A stretch of 64,000 bases of DNA from Betaproteobacteria bacterium UKL13-2 (lineage in GTDB: Bacteria > Pseudomonadota > Gammaproteobacteria > Burkholderiales > Usitatibacteraceae), in contig CP012157.1 of NCBI GenBank assembly GCA_001602455.1, positions 1,793,733 to 1,857,732 on the forward strand. Reading direction: 5' to 3'. Position numbers and translations under genes: made by a program. This document shows positions 42,049 to 51,301 of the stretch, in pieces. Position 1 is the first letter of the stretch. Every line of letters begins with the position of its first letter. The notes beneath the pieces are model-generated. The model was not told the DNA's origin. It worked only from the letters and a program-made list of their open reading frames with translations, and searched no databases.

Positions 42049-44550
42049 ATGCACAAGTTCTCTTTGGCCTTAAAACTACTTCGCCGTAATGTCCATGCTG
42101 GCGAGGCGCAAGTGCTCATTGTGGCGTTATTGATCGCCGTGGCGAGTGTGACGACGGTCTCTTTTTTTGCGGACCGTGTTGAATCCGCCCTCAATCGCCA
42201 AGCCAATGAGCTTATCGCGGCCGATGCGCTGGTTCGCTCCGATAAACCGATTGACGGACGATTCATTGAGGAGGCTTCGCGCCTCGGGCTGGCAACTGCA
42301 CAGACCCGTTCATTTCCGAGCATGGTTTCTGGCGACCCCGCCAAAGGGCAGGGGGTCAATTTGGCGGAAATCAAAGCGGTCACCGATGGATTTCCGCTGC
42401 GTGGCAAGCTTCGCATCGCCGATTCGCCGGGCGCTGCGGACTACGACGCGCAGACCATTCCGGTGGTCGGGACTGTGTGGGTGTCTGATGTTTTGCTGAC
42501 ACGCATCGGCGCCTCGGTAGGAGACCGCCTGCGCGTGGGGGCGATCGACTTGACCATTACGAAAATACTGACCAAAGAGCCCGATAGCGTGCTGGACTAC
42601 TTTGCGATCACACCGCGTGTGATGTTGAACATGAACGATGTCGGGGCAACCAACTTGATTCAAGTTGGTAGTCGTGTCAGATACACGTATTTGGTTGCGG
42701 GTGAGCGCAACCTTGTCGACCAGTTTTCCCGCGCATTCAAAGGCAAGTTACAGCGCGGTGAGCGATTCGAAACTGTGCGCGACGCCCGATCAGAAGTTCG
42801 GGTGGCTCTGGAACGCGCACAGCGGTTCTTGGGGTTAGCGGCGCTTTTGTCGGTGATTCTGGCGTCAGTTGCGGTGGCATTGGCGGCGCGACGCTTTTCG
42901 CAGCGGCAGCTCGATAGTGCCGCCATGATGCGATGCCTCGGGGCGAGTCAGGCCGATATTTTTGTACTGAATTTTCTGCAGTTCTTGATACTTGGCTTGG
43001 TTGCGTGTGTCGTCGGCACGATCGCAGGCTTTGTCGCACAAACGGGGCTCGCGGCGTTGCTAATCGGCTTCTTCACGGTGAGCTTGCCTGCGCCCACGAT
43101 CATGCCGGCGCTACAAGGTATTGCGATTGGTATGGTCTTGTTACTGGGGTTCACCTTGCCGCCGCTGCTATCGCTGCGCAAAGTGCCAACCTTGCGAGTC
43201 TTGCGGCGTGATTTGGACCCATTCGACGGGGTAGCCGCATTCGCCTACCTGCTTGGCTTTGCCACTCTTGCCGGATTGATTATTTGGCGTTCGGGCGACA
43301 TCAAACTCGGCGCGATTGCCATTGGTGGCTTTGTGGTTGCACTTGCGGCGGCGGCGGCGGCCGGTTGGCTACTTATTCAATTCGCCGCCAGCATGCGCGG
43401 CGCGGCGACCGGCTCGTGGCGGTATGGGATCGCGAACATGAAACGTCGTACCGGCGCGAGTCTCGTGCAAATCATGGCGCTTGGCTTGGGCATCATGGCG
43501 ATGCTGCTATTGGCGCTTGTGCGAACCGATCTTGTTTCGCGTTGGCAAGGTTCGGTCGGTAGTAAGATGCCGAATCGATTTGTCATCAATATTCAGGCAG
43601 ACCAACTCGACGGCGTGAGCCGTTTCTTTGCCGAGCGAAACATGGTGACGCCTGACTTGTATCCAATGATTCGTGGGCGCTTGATTTCAATTTCTAACAC
43701 ATCTGTTGCTGATCGTCGCTACCAAGATGAACGTGCCAAGCGCTTGGCCGAACGCGAGTTTAATTTGTCGTGGGCAGACAAAATGCAGGCGGACAATAAG
43801 ATTGTTTCGGGGGTGTTCTGGAAACCCGATGATCGTGAACCGCAGTTTTCGGTTGAAGAGGGACTGGCAAAATCTCTTGGTATCAATGTCGGCGACGTAT
43901 TGACCTACGACGTTGCGGGATCGCAGTTTACCGCCAAGGTGACCAGCCTTCGTAAAGTCGAGTGGGACTCGTTTCGCGCCAACTTCTTTGTGATCGCGAA
44001 TCGTGGCGTGCTCGACAGCTACCCCGCGAGCTACATCACCAGTTTTCACTTGGCACCTGATAATGAAGCGCTGGTCAACCAGCTCGTCCGACAGTATCCC
44101 AATTTATCAGTGATCGACCTGACAGCCATCATGAATCAGGTGCGTGCGATCACCGATCAGGTCGGCAATGCCGTGTCATTTGTCTTTTTGTTCGCGCTGG
44201 CGGCCGGGTTGGTGGTTCTTTATGCGGCGATTGCGACCACGCAGGACGAGCGCGTGTTTGATGCAGCCATTATGCGTACCTTGGGCGCGAGTCGCCTGCA
44301 GATGGTGGTGTTGCAACTTGCCGAGTTTCTCGCCATTGGGCTTCTGGCCGGATTGATCGCCAGTGTTGGCGCAATGGCGCTGGCCGCCGTATTGTCAGAC
44401 CGTGTCCTCAGCGTGCCATATGTGATCAACTGGTGGATTCCAGTGATTGGAATTGTGGGAGGTGGCCTCGGCATTGCGGTCGCTGGCCTGCTCGGTACAC
44501 GGAAAGCGGTTGACTCGCCGCCACTTGCCACCATCCGCGGACTCGCTTAA
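42049..44550 (+). CDS. ybbP: FtsX-like ABC permease (YbbP type)
   Basis: This 833-residue inner-membrane protein has a first helix at about 18-40, two four-helix FtsX permease blocks (about 260-460 and 700-825) and two large periplasmic domains. Repeated motifs such as DSAAMMRCLGASQADIFVLNFLQF and DAAIMRTLGASRLQMVVLQLAEF mark the two FtsX halves. ATG 42049 gives MHKFSLALKLLRRN, a typical start. The frame is open from 41983 without a family match. It lies 237 bases after ybbA, a gap in which I see nothing. Confidence 0.92.
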   Translation: MHKFSLALKLLRRNVHAGEAQVLIVALLIAVASVTTVSFFADRVESALNRQANELIAADALVRSDKPIDGRFIEEASRLGLATAQTRSFPSMVSGDPAKGQGVNLAEIKAVTDGFPLRGKLRIADSPGAADYDAQTIPVVGTVWVSDVLLTRIGASVGDRLRVGAIDLTITKILTKEPDSVLDYFAITPRVMLNMNDVGATNLIQVGSRVRYTYLVAGERNLVDQFSRAFKGKLQRGERFETVRDARSEVRVALERAQRFLGLAALLSVILASVAVALAARRFSQRQLDSAAMMRCLGASQADIFVLNFLQFLILGLVACVVGTIAGFVAQTGLAALLIGFFTVSLPAPTIMPALQGIAIGMVLLLGFTLPPLLSLRKVPTLRVLRRDLDPFDGVAAFAYLLGFATLAGLIIWRSGDIKLGAIAIGGFVVALAAAAAAGWLLIQFAASMRGAATGSWRYGIANMKRRTGASLVQIMALGLGIMAMLLLALVRTDLVSRWQGSVGSKMPNRFVINIQADQLDGVSRFFAERNMVTPDLYPMIRGRLISISNTSVADRRYQDERAKRLAEREFNLSWADKMQADNKIVSGVFWKPDDREPQFSVEEGLAKSLGINVGDVLTYDVAGSQFTAKVTSLRKVEWDSFRANFFVIANRGVLDSYPASYITSFHLAPDNEALVNQLVRQYPNLSVIDLTAIMNQVRAITDQVGNAVSFVFLFALAAGLVVLYAAIATTQDERVFDAAIMRTLGASRLQMVVLQLAEFLAIGLLAGLIASVGAMALAAVLSDRVLSVPYVINWWIPVIGIVGGGLGIAVAGLLGTRKAVDSPPLATIRGLA

Positions 44551-46295
44551 TGGGATTGCGCTTCGGTTGATTTGGTGATTGCGCGCGAGGCGAATACAAC
44601 GGGGATGAGGCCGACGAAGACGATGGCAAGCGCGACAAATGACGCTTCACCCAGGCGTTCATCCTTCGCCAAGGTATAAGTGCGAACGGCGAGCGTGTCG
44701 AAGTTAAACGGTCGCATCACGATCGTAGCGGGTAGTTCCTTCATGACGTCGACAAACACCATCAAGCCGGCCGTCATCAAGCTCGCACGCAGCATCGGTA
44801 GGTGGACACGGCATATCACTTCGACGCTGTTTGCCCCAAGTGAACGCGCTGCTTGGTCGATGCTCGGCGTGATTTTGGCAAAGCCCGCGTCACACGCTTG
44901 CAAACTAATGGCGAGGAACCGGATCAGGTATGCATAAACCAATACGCTGATACCCCCAGTCAACAGCAGCCCAACATCCCGTCCCGCAAGTGAAGAAAGT
45001 AGGTCCGCGAGCTGGTGATCCAACCTTGTGATCGGAATCAGCACGCCGACCGCAATCACGGTGCCGGGAACCGCATATCCGAGACCAACAGCGCGATGAG
45101 CCGTGCGGCTGAGCAAACTGGGTGAGCGCCGCTGCTGATAGGCTAACCATAGTGCAAGTGCGACCGCGATCAAGGCGGTGATGGTGGCGAGTAATAGGCT
45201 GTTGGTGGCAAGCGGTATTAGTGGTGACAGCTTGGTCGCAACGGCGATCCAAGTGCCGCCAGATTCTTGGTAGGCCAGACGGATGAGCAGAAGAAGGGGC
45301 AGCATAAATCCGCTGAGAACGGGAAGCGCGCAAATCAGCAGTGCGAGCCAGCCGCTCACGCCATGCAACACCTCGCGACGAGGCTTGCGACTGGCGTTGT
45401 CGGCGAATCGCGCACCGTGGCGTGCCAAATGCTCGACCATCATGATGAGAGCCACAAAGACGAGCAACATCGTCGCCAATTTTGCGGCGGCGATACGGTC
45501 GCCTTGTGAAAACCATGCGTTAAAGATGCCGCTGGTGAAGGTATTCACGCCGAAGTAGGACACCGTTCCGTAGTCCGCCAGTGTCTCCATCATGGTCAGC
45601 GCCATACCAGCGACAATCGCGGGGCGCGCCAGTGGCAGGCTCACTCGGAAGAACATCGTGCCGCGGCGATCACCGAATGTTCGGCCTGCTTCAAATAGCG
45701 ACGCCGATTGCTCCAAGAATGCGACCCGACTTAGTAAGTAAACATAAGGATACAAGGCGCAGACTAGCATCAACGCTGCGCCGCCAAGGCTGCGGATATC
45801 GAAGAACCAATAATCGCTCGTGGACTGCCATCCGCACACGTCTCGAAGCCATGTTTGGATGGGGCCTGCGTACTGCAGCAGGTCGGTGTAGGCGTAGGCC
45901 AACACATATGCCGGCATGGCTAATGGCAACACCAGCATCCACTCCAACAGCCGGCGCCCCCGCCAATCGAAGTGCGCCGTCAGCCATGCGGTCAGCGTCC
46001 CAATGATGGTAGTACCGATGCCGACGAAGACGGTCACGAGCAGGGTGTTTTGAAGTAAATCGGGTAGCGTAGTGGCGGCGATATGCGCCATCGCACCTTG
46101 GTCGGTTTCAAGCCAACTGAGCACGACACTGCCGATCGGGAGCAGCAGTAAGATTACGATGAGGCCAGTAAACCATGGCGACAGCGCGCGCAGTATGTTC
46201 GCGCCGGGCGTATGGCGGTGATTGGGTAGCATGTTGGGGACATCGCTGGTGGCGACGTTGGGCGTGGCGTTGGGCGCGTTGGGTGAGGCGGGCAT
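44547..46295 (-). CDS. Ferric iron ABC transporter permease (FbpB/SfuB type)
   Basis: The protein has 582 residues and about 12 helices in two BPD_transp_1 halves. Each half has the EAA-like loop: FEAGRTFGDRRGTMFFRVSLPLARPAI and IDQAARSLGANSVEVICRVHLPMLRASL. This duplicated layout is typical of FbpB and relatives that import Fe3+ from a periplasmic binding protein. No binding-protein or ATPase gene adjoins it in the window. It is convergent with ybbP, overlapping by 4 bases, and a Fur-like sequence lies upstream. Confidence 0.9.
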   Translation of the reverse strand: MPASPNAPNATPNVATSDVPNMLPNHRHTPGANILRALSPWFTGLIVILLLLPIGSVVLSWLETDQGAMAHIAATTLPDLLQNTLLVTVFVGIGTTIIGTLTAWLTAHFDWRGRRLLEWMLVLPLAMPAYVLAYAYTDLLQYAGPIQTWLRDVCGWQSTSDYWFFDIRSLGGAALMLVCALYPYVYLLSRVAFLEQSASLFEAGRTFGDRRGTMFFRVSLPLARPAIVAGMALTMMETLADYGTVSYFGVNTFTSGIFNAWFSQGDRIAAAKLATMLLVFVALIMMVEHLARHGARFADNASRKPRREVLHGVSGWLALLICALPVLSGFMLPLLLLIRLAYQESGGTWIAVATKLSPLIPLATNSLLLATITALIAVALALWLAYQQRRSPSLLSRTAHRAVGLGYAVPGTVIAVGVLIPITRLDHQLADLLSSLAGRDVGLLLTGGISVLVYAYLIRFLAISLQACDAGFAKITPSIDQAARSLGANSVEVICRVHLPMLRASLMTAGLMVFVDVMKELPATIVMRPFNFDTLAVRTYTLAKDERLGEASFVALAIVFVGLIPVVFASRAITKSTEAQSH

Positions 46296-46306
46296 CGGAT
46301 GATTTT

Positions 46307-46325
46307 AACAATAATGATTCTTGTT
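46307..46325. promoter_or_regulatory. Possible Fur box
   Basis: AACAATAATGATTCTTGTT is an imperfect palindrome with an AATGAT core, 12 bases upstream of the iron-permease start codon. It matches the Fur consensus only partly. The gene's role makes iron repression plausible. Confidence 0.45.
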
Positions 46326-46533
46326 TAGATTGTCGCGATCAGGGAAATCTGATGTTTTTGATCCGGCTCCGCCGATGCTTGGGTCGGTCAGGCGAAAAAT
46401 CGCTCGGCCCCGATTTTGAACGCCCCTGGAAATGTTCAGGCTAAAGTTCAGGCTAAATAAATGCAAAAGCACTGAACTTTTTTCAATCAACGCAGTCAGT
46501 AGCACCGTCAGCTACGTGGCTTGTGGCTGGCAC

Positions 46534-46682
46534 CTTCAAAGGGGAGTAGTTCGTCTGCTGGGGCCGGGCCGTACATTTGCCTGGTTTTCCTGACCAGATT
46601 GTTTGCATCGTCAATACGAGTCTTGACTGATTCCGGTGCGACCAGCGCTTTGAGTTCCAAAGTGTGAGCAAGACCTTTGCAC
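46534..46682 (+). promoter_or_regulatory. yybP-ykoY manganese riboswitch
   Basis: The hallmarks of this class are in order: CTTCAAAGGGGAGTAG (46534-46549), a central CATCGTCAATACGAGTC and the closing AGCAAGACCTTTG, whose CTTT pairs with AAAG of the first strand. ACCTTTGC (46673-46680) can instead pair with GCAAAGGT (46696-46703), a likely switching hairpin. It precedes a TerC gene, a standard target of this riboswitch. It should respond to Mn2+. Confidence 0.8.
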
Positions 46683-46852
46683 GTCATCCCGCGATGCAAA
46701 GGTACAGCCATGCGTGGCACACCCCAGCTTCGTTCATTTGACGTGCGCACCGTGAGACGTCGTGCGGTGCGAATGGGTCTTTGCGGCATTTGCGGTGGAC
46801 CTCTTTAGCGTCCCTCAAATGCCTCATATCAATATCTATGGGAGTGCATTTC

Positions 46853-47818
46853 ATGTTTGAAACGATTGGAAATATATGGCTGTGGTTTGGCTTCGGTGCC
46901 TTTGTGCTCGTCGCTCTTGCAGTCGATTTACTTGCGCTGGATAAAAAAGCCGGACAAAAAGTCACCATGCGTGAGGCGCTAGGCTGGTCTATTCTGTGGA
47001 TAAGCTTGTCGTTCGTTTTTGCAGGGTTGTTATGGGTCTATCTGGATCACAGCTTCACCCGCGAACTGGCGAACTTGAAGACCATTGAGTTTCTGACTGG
47101 TTACCTGATTGAGAAGTCGCTTTCAGTGGACAACATCTTTGTCTTTCTCATGATCTTCACGTTTTTTGCCGTGCCGGCTGAGCTGCAGCGGCGCGCGTTG
47201 GTGATTGGGGTCATCGGTGCGATTGTGCTGCGGGTCATCATGATATTGATCGGCGCATGGTTGGTCGCACAGTTCCACTGGATGCTCTACCTATTCGGCG
47301 CATTTTTGCTCTTCACCGGTGTCAAGATGCTGGTTTTTGCCGACAGTAAGCCCGATCTTAATCAGAACCCGTTGCTGAAGTTCATCCGCAAACACGTCCG
47401 ATTGTCGAACGACTTTGACGGCGAGCGCTTCTCGGTGGTACGCGATGGTGTTCGTTTTTTCACGCCCTTATTCGTCGTTGTTGTCATGATCGGCATTACC
47501 GATGTTGTATTTGCCGTTGACTCGATTCCGGCCATCTTTGCGATTACGGAAGACCCGTTTATTGTGATGACCTCAAATATCTTCGCGATCCTTGGCTTGC
47601 GTGCCTTGTACTTCCTCCTGGCCGACTTGGCGAGCCGATTCCACCTGCTGTCATATGGGCTGGCGCTGGTACTGGTGTTTGTGGGGGTTAAGATGCTGAT
47701 CGTCGATTGGTACAAAATTCCCGTGTTTGTGTCCTTGGGTATCGTAGGCGCGATTCTGGCTGTCTCCGTGCTGGCGAGCTGGTTTACTAAGCCGGTTGAC
47801 GAAAAACTCGCCGCCTAA
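46853..47818 (+). CDS. TerC-family membrane protein (Alx-like Mn2+ exporter)
   Basis: This 321-residue TerC protein has about nine helices. It starts MFETIGNIWLWFGFGAFVLV. Conserved acidic signatures are EKSLSVDNIFVFLMIF and DVVFAVDSIPAIFAIT, likely metal-binding. Relatives under yybP-ykoY control export manganese. A GGGAG site precedes ATG 46853. The frame extends upstream to 46781, but there it runs through the riboswitch leader. A terminator follows. Confidence 0.92.
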   Translation: MFETIGNIWLWFGFGAFVLVALAVDLLALDKKAGQKVTMREALGWSILWISLSFVFAGLLWVYLDHSFTRELANLKTIEFLTGYLIEKSLSVDNIFVFLMIFTFFAVPAELQRRALVIGVIGAIVLRVIMILIGAWLVAQFHWMLYLFGAFLLFTGVKMLVFADSKPDLNQNPLLKFIRKHVRLSNDFDGERFSVVRDGVRFFTPLFVVVVMIGITDVVFAVDSIPAIFAITEDPFIVMTSNIFAILGLRALYFLLADLASRFHLLSYGLALVLVFVGVKMLIVDWYKIPVFVSLGIVGAILAVSVLASWFTKPVDEKLAA

Positions 47819-47840
47819 GTACGCCAGTTGCAATAAATCG

Positions 47841-47873
47841 CCCGGTCGCTGATATTCGGCTGCCGGGTTTTTT
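47841..47873 (+). terminator. Terminator after terC
   Basis: CCCGG (47841) pairs with CCGGG (47863), with additional inner pairing, followed by six T. Confidence 0.75.
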
Positions 47874-48051
47874 ACGCCCGCGTGAAATTGCCCAAACTCT
47901 AGTGTTGGCGCGGTATTTGGCCCGATTCGGCTGAGGCCAAAAACGGCTTTCATTTCGATGGATTGCAATAAGCCATTGATTCGTTGTTTTTGGCCTATAG
48001 TTTAAGTAGACTTACCCGTTTTCGAAATTCGGACACTCGTCTCGAGTGGAG

Positions 48052-49194
48052 ATGGAAACAGAAGTAAACACTGTTGAGGAGATCAAGTTGGCCACTGCAA
48101 AAAAAGCCAAAACGGCGCCTAAGGGCAAGCTAAGCGGTAAAGCAACGAAGGTCACAAAAACAGCAAAGGTTGTCAAGAAGACGCCGGCGCCTGCTGTCAA
48201 GACAAAGGTTGTCACAAAGACTCGCGCGGCCACCAAAGTGGCTGCAAAGGCGGCTAAATCAAAAGCAAAACCTGCACCAAAGGCGGTAGCCAAGTCGACA
48301 AAAGTACCCAAGGCCGTTGCCAAAGGGCAAAAGGCGAAGCCGACTCCAAAGGCCACAGCCAAGTCGATTACTGTGACAAAAGCCGTTGCCAAAGGGCAAA
48401 AGGCCAAGTCGGCTACCAAGGCGGTGGCGTCTAAAGCAGCGCCCCCTAAACCAACAAAAGCACCACCAAAATTGACTTCAAAAAACGCACCACCGAAATC
48501 TGCCGCGCCGAACGCGGTTGCTAAAACCCATACAGCACCTACCAAGGCTGCCACACCTGTTGCAATATCCAAGACATCGAAGGCACCGGTATCCGTTCTA
48601 GCCGCTGATGAAAAACCCAAGACGCCGGTCGGCAAACAGCCACCGCGTCCCACCCTGATGACCGCAGAACCGGCTGCACCGACCGTGACGATTCCCGTGC
48701 CTACCCGTGCGCTACCGAAGTCAATGACGGTGAAGGCTGCGGTTTCCACGGTGTTGCCATTTAATCCAAAAACGACGGGCGTTGAAGGCTACCTCTCCGA
48801 AGCTGAAATTTTGAAGCAGCCTAAAGAGAAGTACATGTCGAAAGAGCAGCTCGCATTCTTCAAGCAGCGCCTCGTGGAGCTGCAGGCTCAGTTGCGTGAA
48901 AACGCGGGGCAGACCACCGAGCACCTGCGCGAACTCGCCATCGTTCCTGATCCGGCGGATCGTGCGACGCTCGAAGAGGAACACGCCCTTGAGCTTCGCG
49001 CGCGTGACCGCGAGCGTAAGCTGTTGAAAAAAGTCGAAGCCGCAATTTTGCGTATTGATGAAGGCGAGTATGGCTATTGCGAAGAGACTGGTGAGCCAAT
49101 CGGCATTCCGCGCTTACTCGCGCGCCCTACGGCAACCCTAAGCATCGAAGCGCAAGAGCGTCGGGAGCTCAAGCAACGTATGTTTGGTGAGTAG
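48052..49194 (+). CDS. dksA: DksA with long Lys/Ala/Pro-rich N-terminal tail
   Basis: The protein has 380 residues. Residues about 240-380 form a normal betaproteobacterial DksA: LSEAEILKQPKEKYMSKEQL, a coiled coil with DPADRATLEEEHALELRARDRER, and a degenerate zinc site YCEETGEPIG...ATLSIEAQER with only one Cys. Residues 1-235 are a basic tail of KAAK/KPAPK-type repeats resembling histone H1 or AlgP. One unit (AVAKGQKAK) occurs twice. DksA binds RNA polymerase with ppGpp. The tail could bind DNA. ATG 48052 or a GTG at 48046 could start it. Confidence 0.9.
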   Translation: METEVNTVEEIKLATAKKAKTAPKGKLSGKATKVTKTAKVVKKTPAPAVKTKVVTKTRAATKVAAKAAKSKAKPAPKAVAKSTKVPKAVAKGQKAKPTPKATAKSITVTKAVAKGQKAKSATKAVASKAAPPKPTKAPPKLTSKNAPPKSAAPNAVAKTHTAPTKAATPVAISKTSKAPVSVLAADEKPKTPVGKQPPRPTLMTAEPAAPTVTIPVPTRALPKSMTVKAAVSTVLPFNPKTTGVEGYLSEAEILKQPKEKYMSKEQLAFFKQRLVELQAQLRENAGQTTEHLRELAIVPDPADRATLEEEHALELRARDRERKLLKKVEAAILRIDEGEYGYCEETGEPIGIPRLLARPTATLSIEAQERRELKQRMFGE

Positions 49195-49225
49195 CGTCGA
49201 CGCAGCGAGCGGTGAAACACTCAGG

Positions 49226-49831
49226 TTAGTTCGGCGTGGACGTGGCTGGCGCGGTTGGTCCCATCATGGTTGGAAGCACGCGCCTTGCGCCATTGAACCG
49301 CTTCGTCCAGTAACGATCATGCATATCGACGATTTCAACCGCACGCCCCTTGGAAGGCGAGTGGATGAAACGTCCTTCACCGATATAAACGCCGACATGG
49401 GAGAACGCGCGGCGGCGCGTATTAAAAAACACTAAATCACCCGGGGCCAGATTTTCGATGTTTACCGTGCTGCCTAGGCGACTCATCTCAAAGGATGTGC
49501 GCGGTAGTACCTTGCCCAGCGCTGTGTCGTAAATGTGCCGGATAAATCCAGAGCAATCGAACCCGGCTTCGGGGGAATCGCCACCAAACTTGTAATGGGT
49601 GCCGAGCAAGCTAAACGCTTGCATGACAAGCTGTGAGGCGGCTTCAACGCTCGACTCCGCGATTAGCGGCGCTTGGGTCGTCTGCGCGGTTACCGTTGTG
49701 ATCGGCGTCCATACGCCTGCCAAGACGAGCATGGTTGCCGCGATAAAACGGCGTAGCGTTGTGCCAGTTGATCTTAGTCGGCTTCGTCGGCTTCGTCGGC
49801 TTAGTTGGTCATGTCTTGTGTGGTCAGTCAT
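49226..49831 (-). CDS. NlpC/P60-family peptidoglycan endopeptidase
   Basis: The protein has about 201 residues. An N-terminal Arg-rich stretch precedes a hydrophobic segment (FIAATMLVLAGVWTPITTV), so it is exported or anchored. The NlpC/P60 catalytic triad is visible: Cys in GFDCSGFIRH, His in FSHVGVYIGEGRFIHSP, and a second His. It should cut D-Glu-meso-Dpm bonds in cell wall peptides. The start is uncertain (49858 or 49831). The DNA near the start contains CGGCTTCGT repeated in tandem, which encodes the Arg/Ser-rich stretch. Confidence 0.85.
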   Translation of the reverse strand: MTDHTRHDQLSRRSRRSRLRSTGTTLRRFIAATMLVLAGVWTPITTVTAQTTQAPLIAESSVEAASQLVMQAFSLLGTHYKFGGDSPEAGFDCSGFIRHIYDTALGKVLPRTSFEMSRLGSTVNIENLAPGDLVFFNTRRRAFSHVGVYIGEGRFIHSPSKGRAVEIVDMHDRYWTKRFNGARRVLPTMMGPTAPATSTPN

Positions 49832-49938
49832 TGGGAAGATTATAAGGACTCTTCTCATATCAACGCGCTGTCAGGGGGCGCTCGTACACCACCTATAATT
49901 GGTCATTGCCAATCATTTGGCCATTTCAAGACACCCAC

Positions 49939-51192
49939 ATGTCGTCGACTGCATCGAGCCTGCGGGATCAATCAAGCTTACGAGCCGACGCTACGATTAT
50001 CTCGCTCGTCGGCCTTGCGCACGGCACCTCGCACTTTTTTCATCTCATGATCCCACCGCTGTTTCCGTTTTTTATGACGGAATTTGGCTTGGGTTACGCG
50101 AGTGTTGGCACGCTCATGACCATTTTTTTCGTGGTCTCAAGCATCGGTCAGGCGATTGCGGGGATATGGGTTGATCGCTATGGCGCGGACCGCGTTCTGT
50201 ATGCAGGCATCTGCCTGCTCAGTTTGTCTGGTCTGCTCGTTGCCGTTGCGCCAAGCTTCCACGGCTTAATGTTTGCGGCCTTTGTCGCCGGCTGCGGCAA
50301 TAGCATTTTTCACCCGGCCGACTTTGCGCTGATCAATCGTCGGGTTTCCGCGCCGCGCTTGGGACACGCATTTTCGGTTCATGGTATCGCTGGCAACATC
50401 GGTTGGGCGCTGGCACCCGTGCTCATGCTCGCGACCGCAGCGCAGTTTGGGTGGCGTGCGGCTGGGCTGGCGGCGGCAATGGTCGGTGCGTTGTCGTTGA
50501 CCTTGTTGATCTGGAAACGGCCACTGCTGCAATACGAATTAAAAACCGCAGCCGATGGCACAACACGCTCCCACACGGTATCCGTGAGCTTCATCCACAT
50601 CTTGCGGCAGCCGATGATATGGGCGGCGTTCGGATTTTTCTTCTTTGCCACGTTTGGATTTGGCGGGCTGCAGAACTTTGCGCCGTCCTTGCTGCGCGAG
50701 TTGTTCGATATCTCACTTGGCGCAGCGACTTCTGCGTTGTCCATTTACCTGATCGGCAGCGGCTGTGGCTTACTGGTTGGGGGCTTTCTGGCCAAGCCGG
50801 GCAAAGCGCACGAGGGCTATGTTGCGGTAGCGTTTGGTTCAGGTGCAGCGATTGCTCTTGCGCTGGCGTGGATTGCACTGCCAACCTGGCTCGTCTTGCC
50901 AGTGATGGCGCTGATGGGTTTCGCAGTGGGCATCGCCGGGCCCTCACGCGATTTGCTCGTTCGCGCCGCCACCAAAGCTAGGCTGGGCGAGGGCGCGTTT
51001 GGCCGCGTCTATGGCATGGTCTATTCCGGTCTCGATGTGGGGCTGGCTGCCGCGCCCATCGCCTTTGGTCTGCTGCTCGACGCCCATCAGCCACGTTGGG
51101 TGTTCGTCGGAATTGCGCTCTCCTTGCTGGGTGCGATCGTTGCCGCTTGGGCCGTGGCGCAGACGGCAAAATCAAAAATAGAAACCCCTTAA
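49939..51192 (+). CDS. MFS transporter, fosmidomycin-resistance-like
   Basis: The 417-residue protein has twelve predicted helices. The N-terminal pattern GLAHGTSHFFHLMIPPLFPFF and FHPADFALINRRV are characteristic of the Fsr-like branch of MFS efflux proteins. The loop 2-3 motif GIWVDRYGADRVLYAG is present. ATG 49939 is preferred. 49906 is also open. Substrate unknown. Confidence 0.82.
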   Translation: MSSTASSLRDQSSLRADATIISLVGLAHGTSHFFHLMIPPLFPFFMTEFGLGYASVGTLMTIFFVVSSIGQAIAGIWVDRYGADRVLYAGICLLSLSGLLVAVAPSFHGLMFAAFVAGCGNSIFHPADFALINRRVSAPRLGHAFSVHGIAGNIGWALAPVLMLATAAQFGWRAAGLAAAMVGALSLTLLIWKRPLLQYELKTAADGTTRSHTVSVSFIHILRQPMIWAAFGFFFFATFGFGGLQNFAPSLLRELFDISLGAATSALSIYLIGSGCGLLVGGFLAKPGKAHEGYVAVAFGSGAAIALALAWIALPTWLVLPVMALMGFAVGIAGPSRDLLVRAATKARLGEGAFGRVYGMVYSGLDVGLAAAPIAFGLLLDAHQPRWVFVGIALSLLGAIVAAWAVAQTAKSKIETP

Positions 51193-51210
51193 TGGGTGGA
51201 CAGCTTGAGG

Positions 51211-51271
51211 CATGAACGCGGCATAAACGCGGCATAAACGCGGCATAAACGCGGCATAAACGCGGCATAAA
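51211..51271. repeat. 11-bp tandem repeat (about 5.5 units)
   Basis: The unit CATAAACGCGG is repeated, with a first variant unit CATGAACGCGG. It lies between the convergent MFS and PIN genes. Confidence 0.9.
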
Positions 51272-51301
51272 ACACTGAAAGTGCCCGTCCCTGCTGGGGT
51301 T

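Noticed and set aside
46508-46789. 93-codon minus-strand frame with plausible protein sequence
   Set aside because: It is antisense to the yybP-ykoY riboswitch, whose conserved blocks explain the sequence. No ribosome-binding site is seen.
48012-48749. 245-codon Val/Ala/Phe-rich minus-strand frame that looks like a membrane protein
   Set aside because: It is the antisense shadow of the Lys/Ala/Pro repeat tail of DksA. AAG and GCC codons read backwards give CTT and GGC, which mimics hydrophobic residues.
51211-51271. Short CRISPR array
   Set aside because: The 11-bp units are head-to-tail without spacers.
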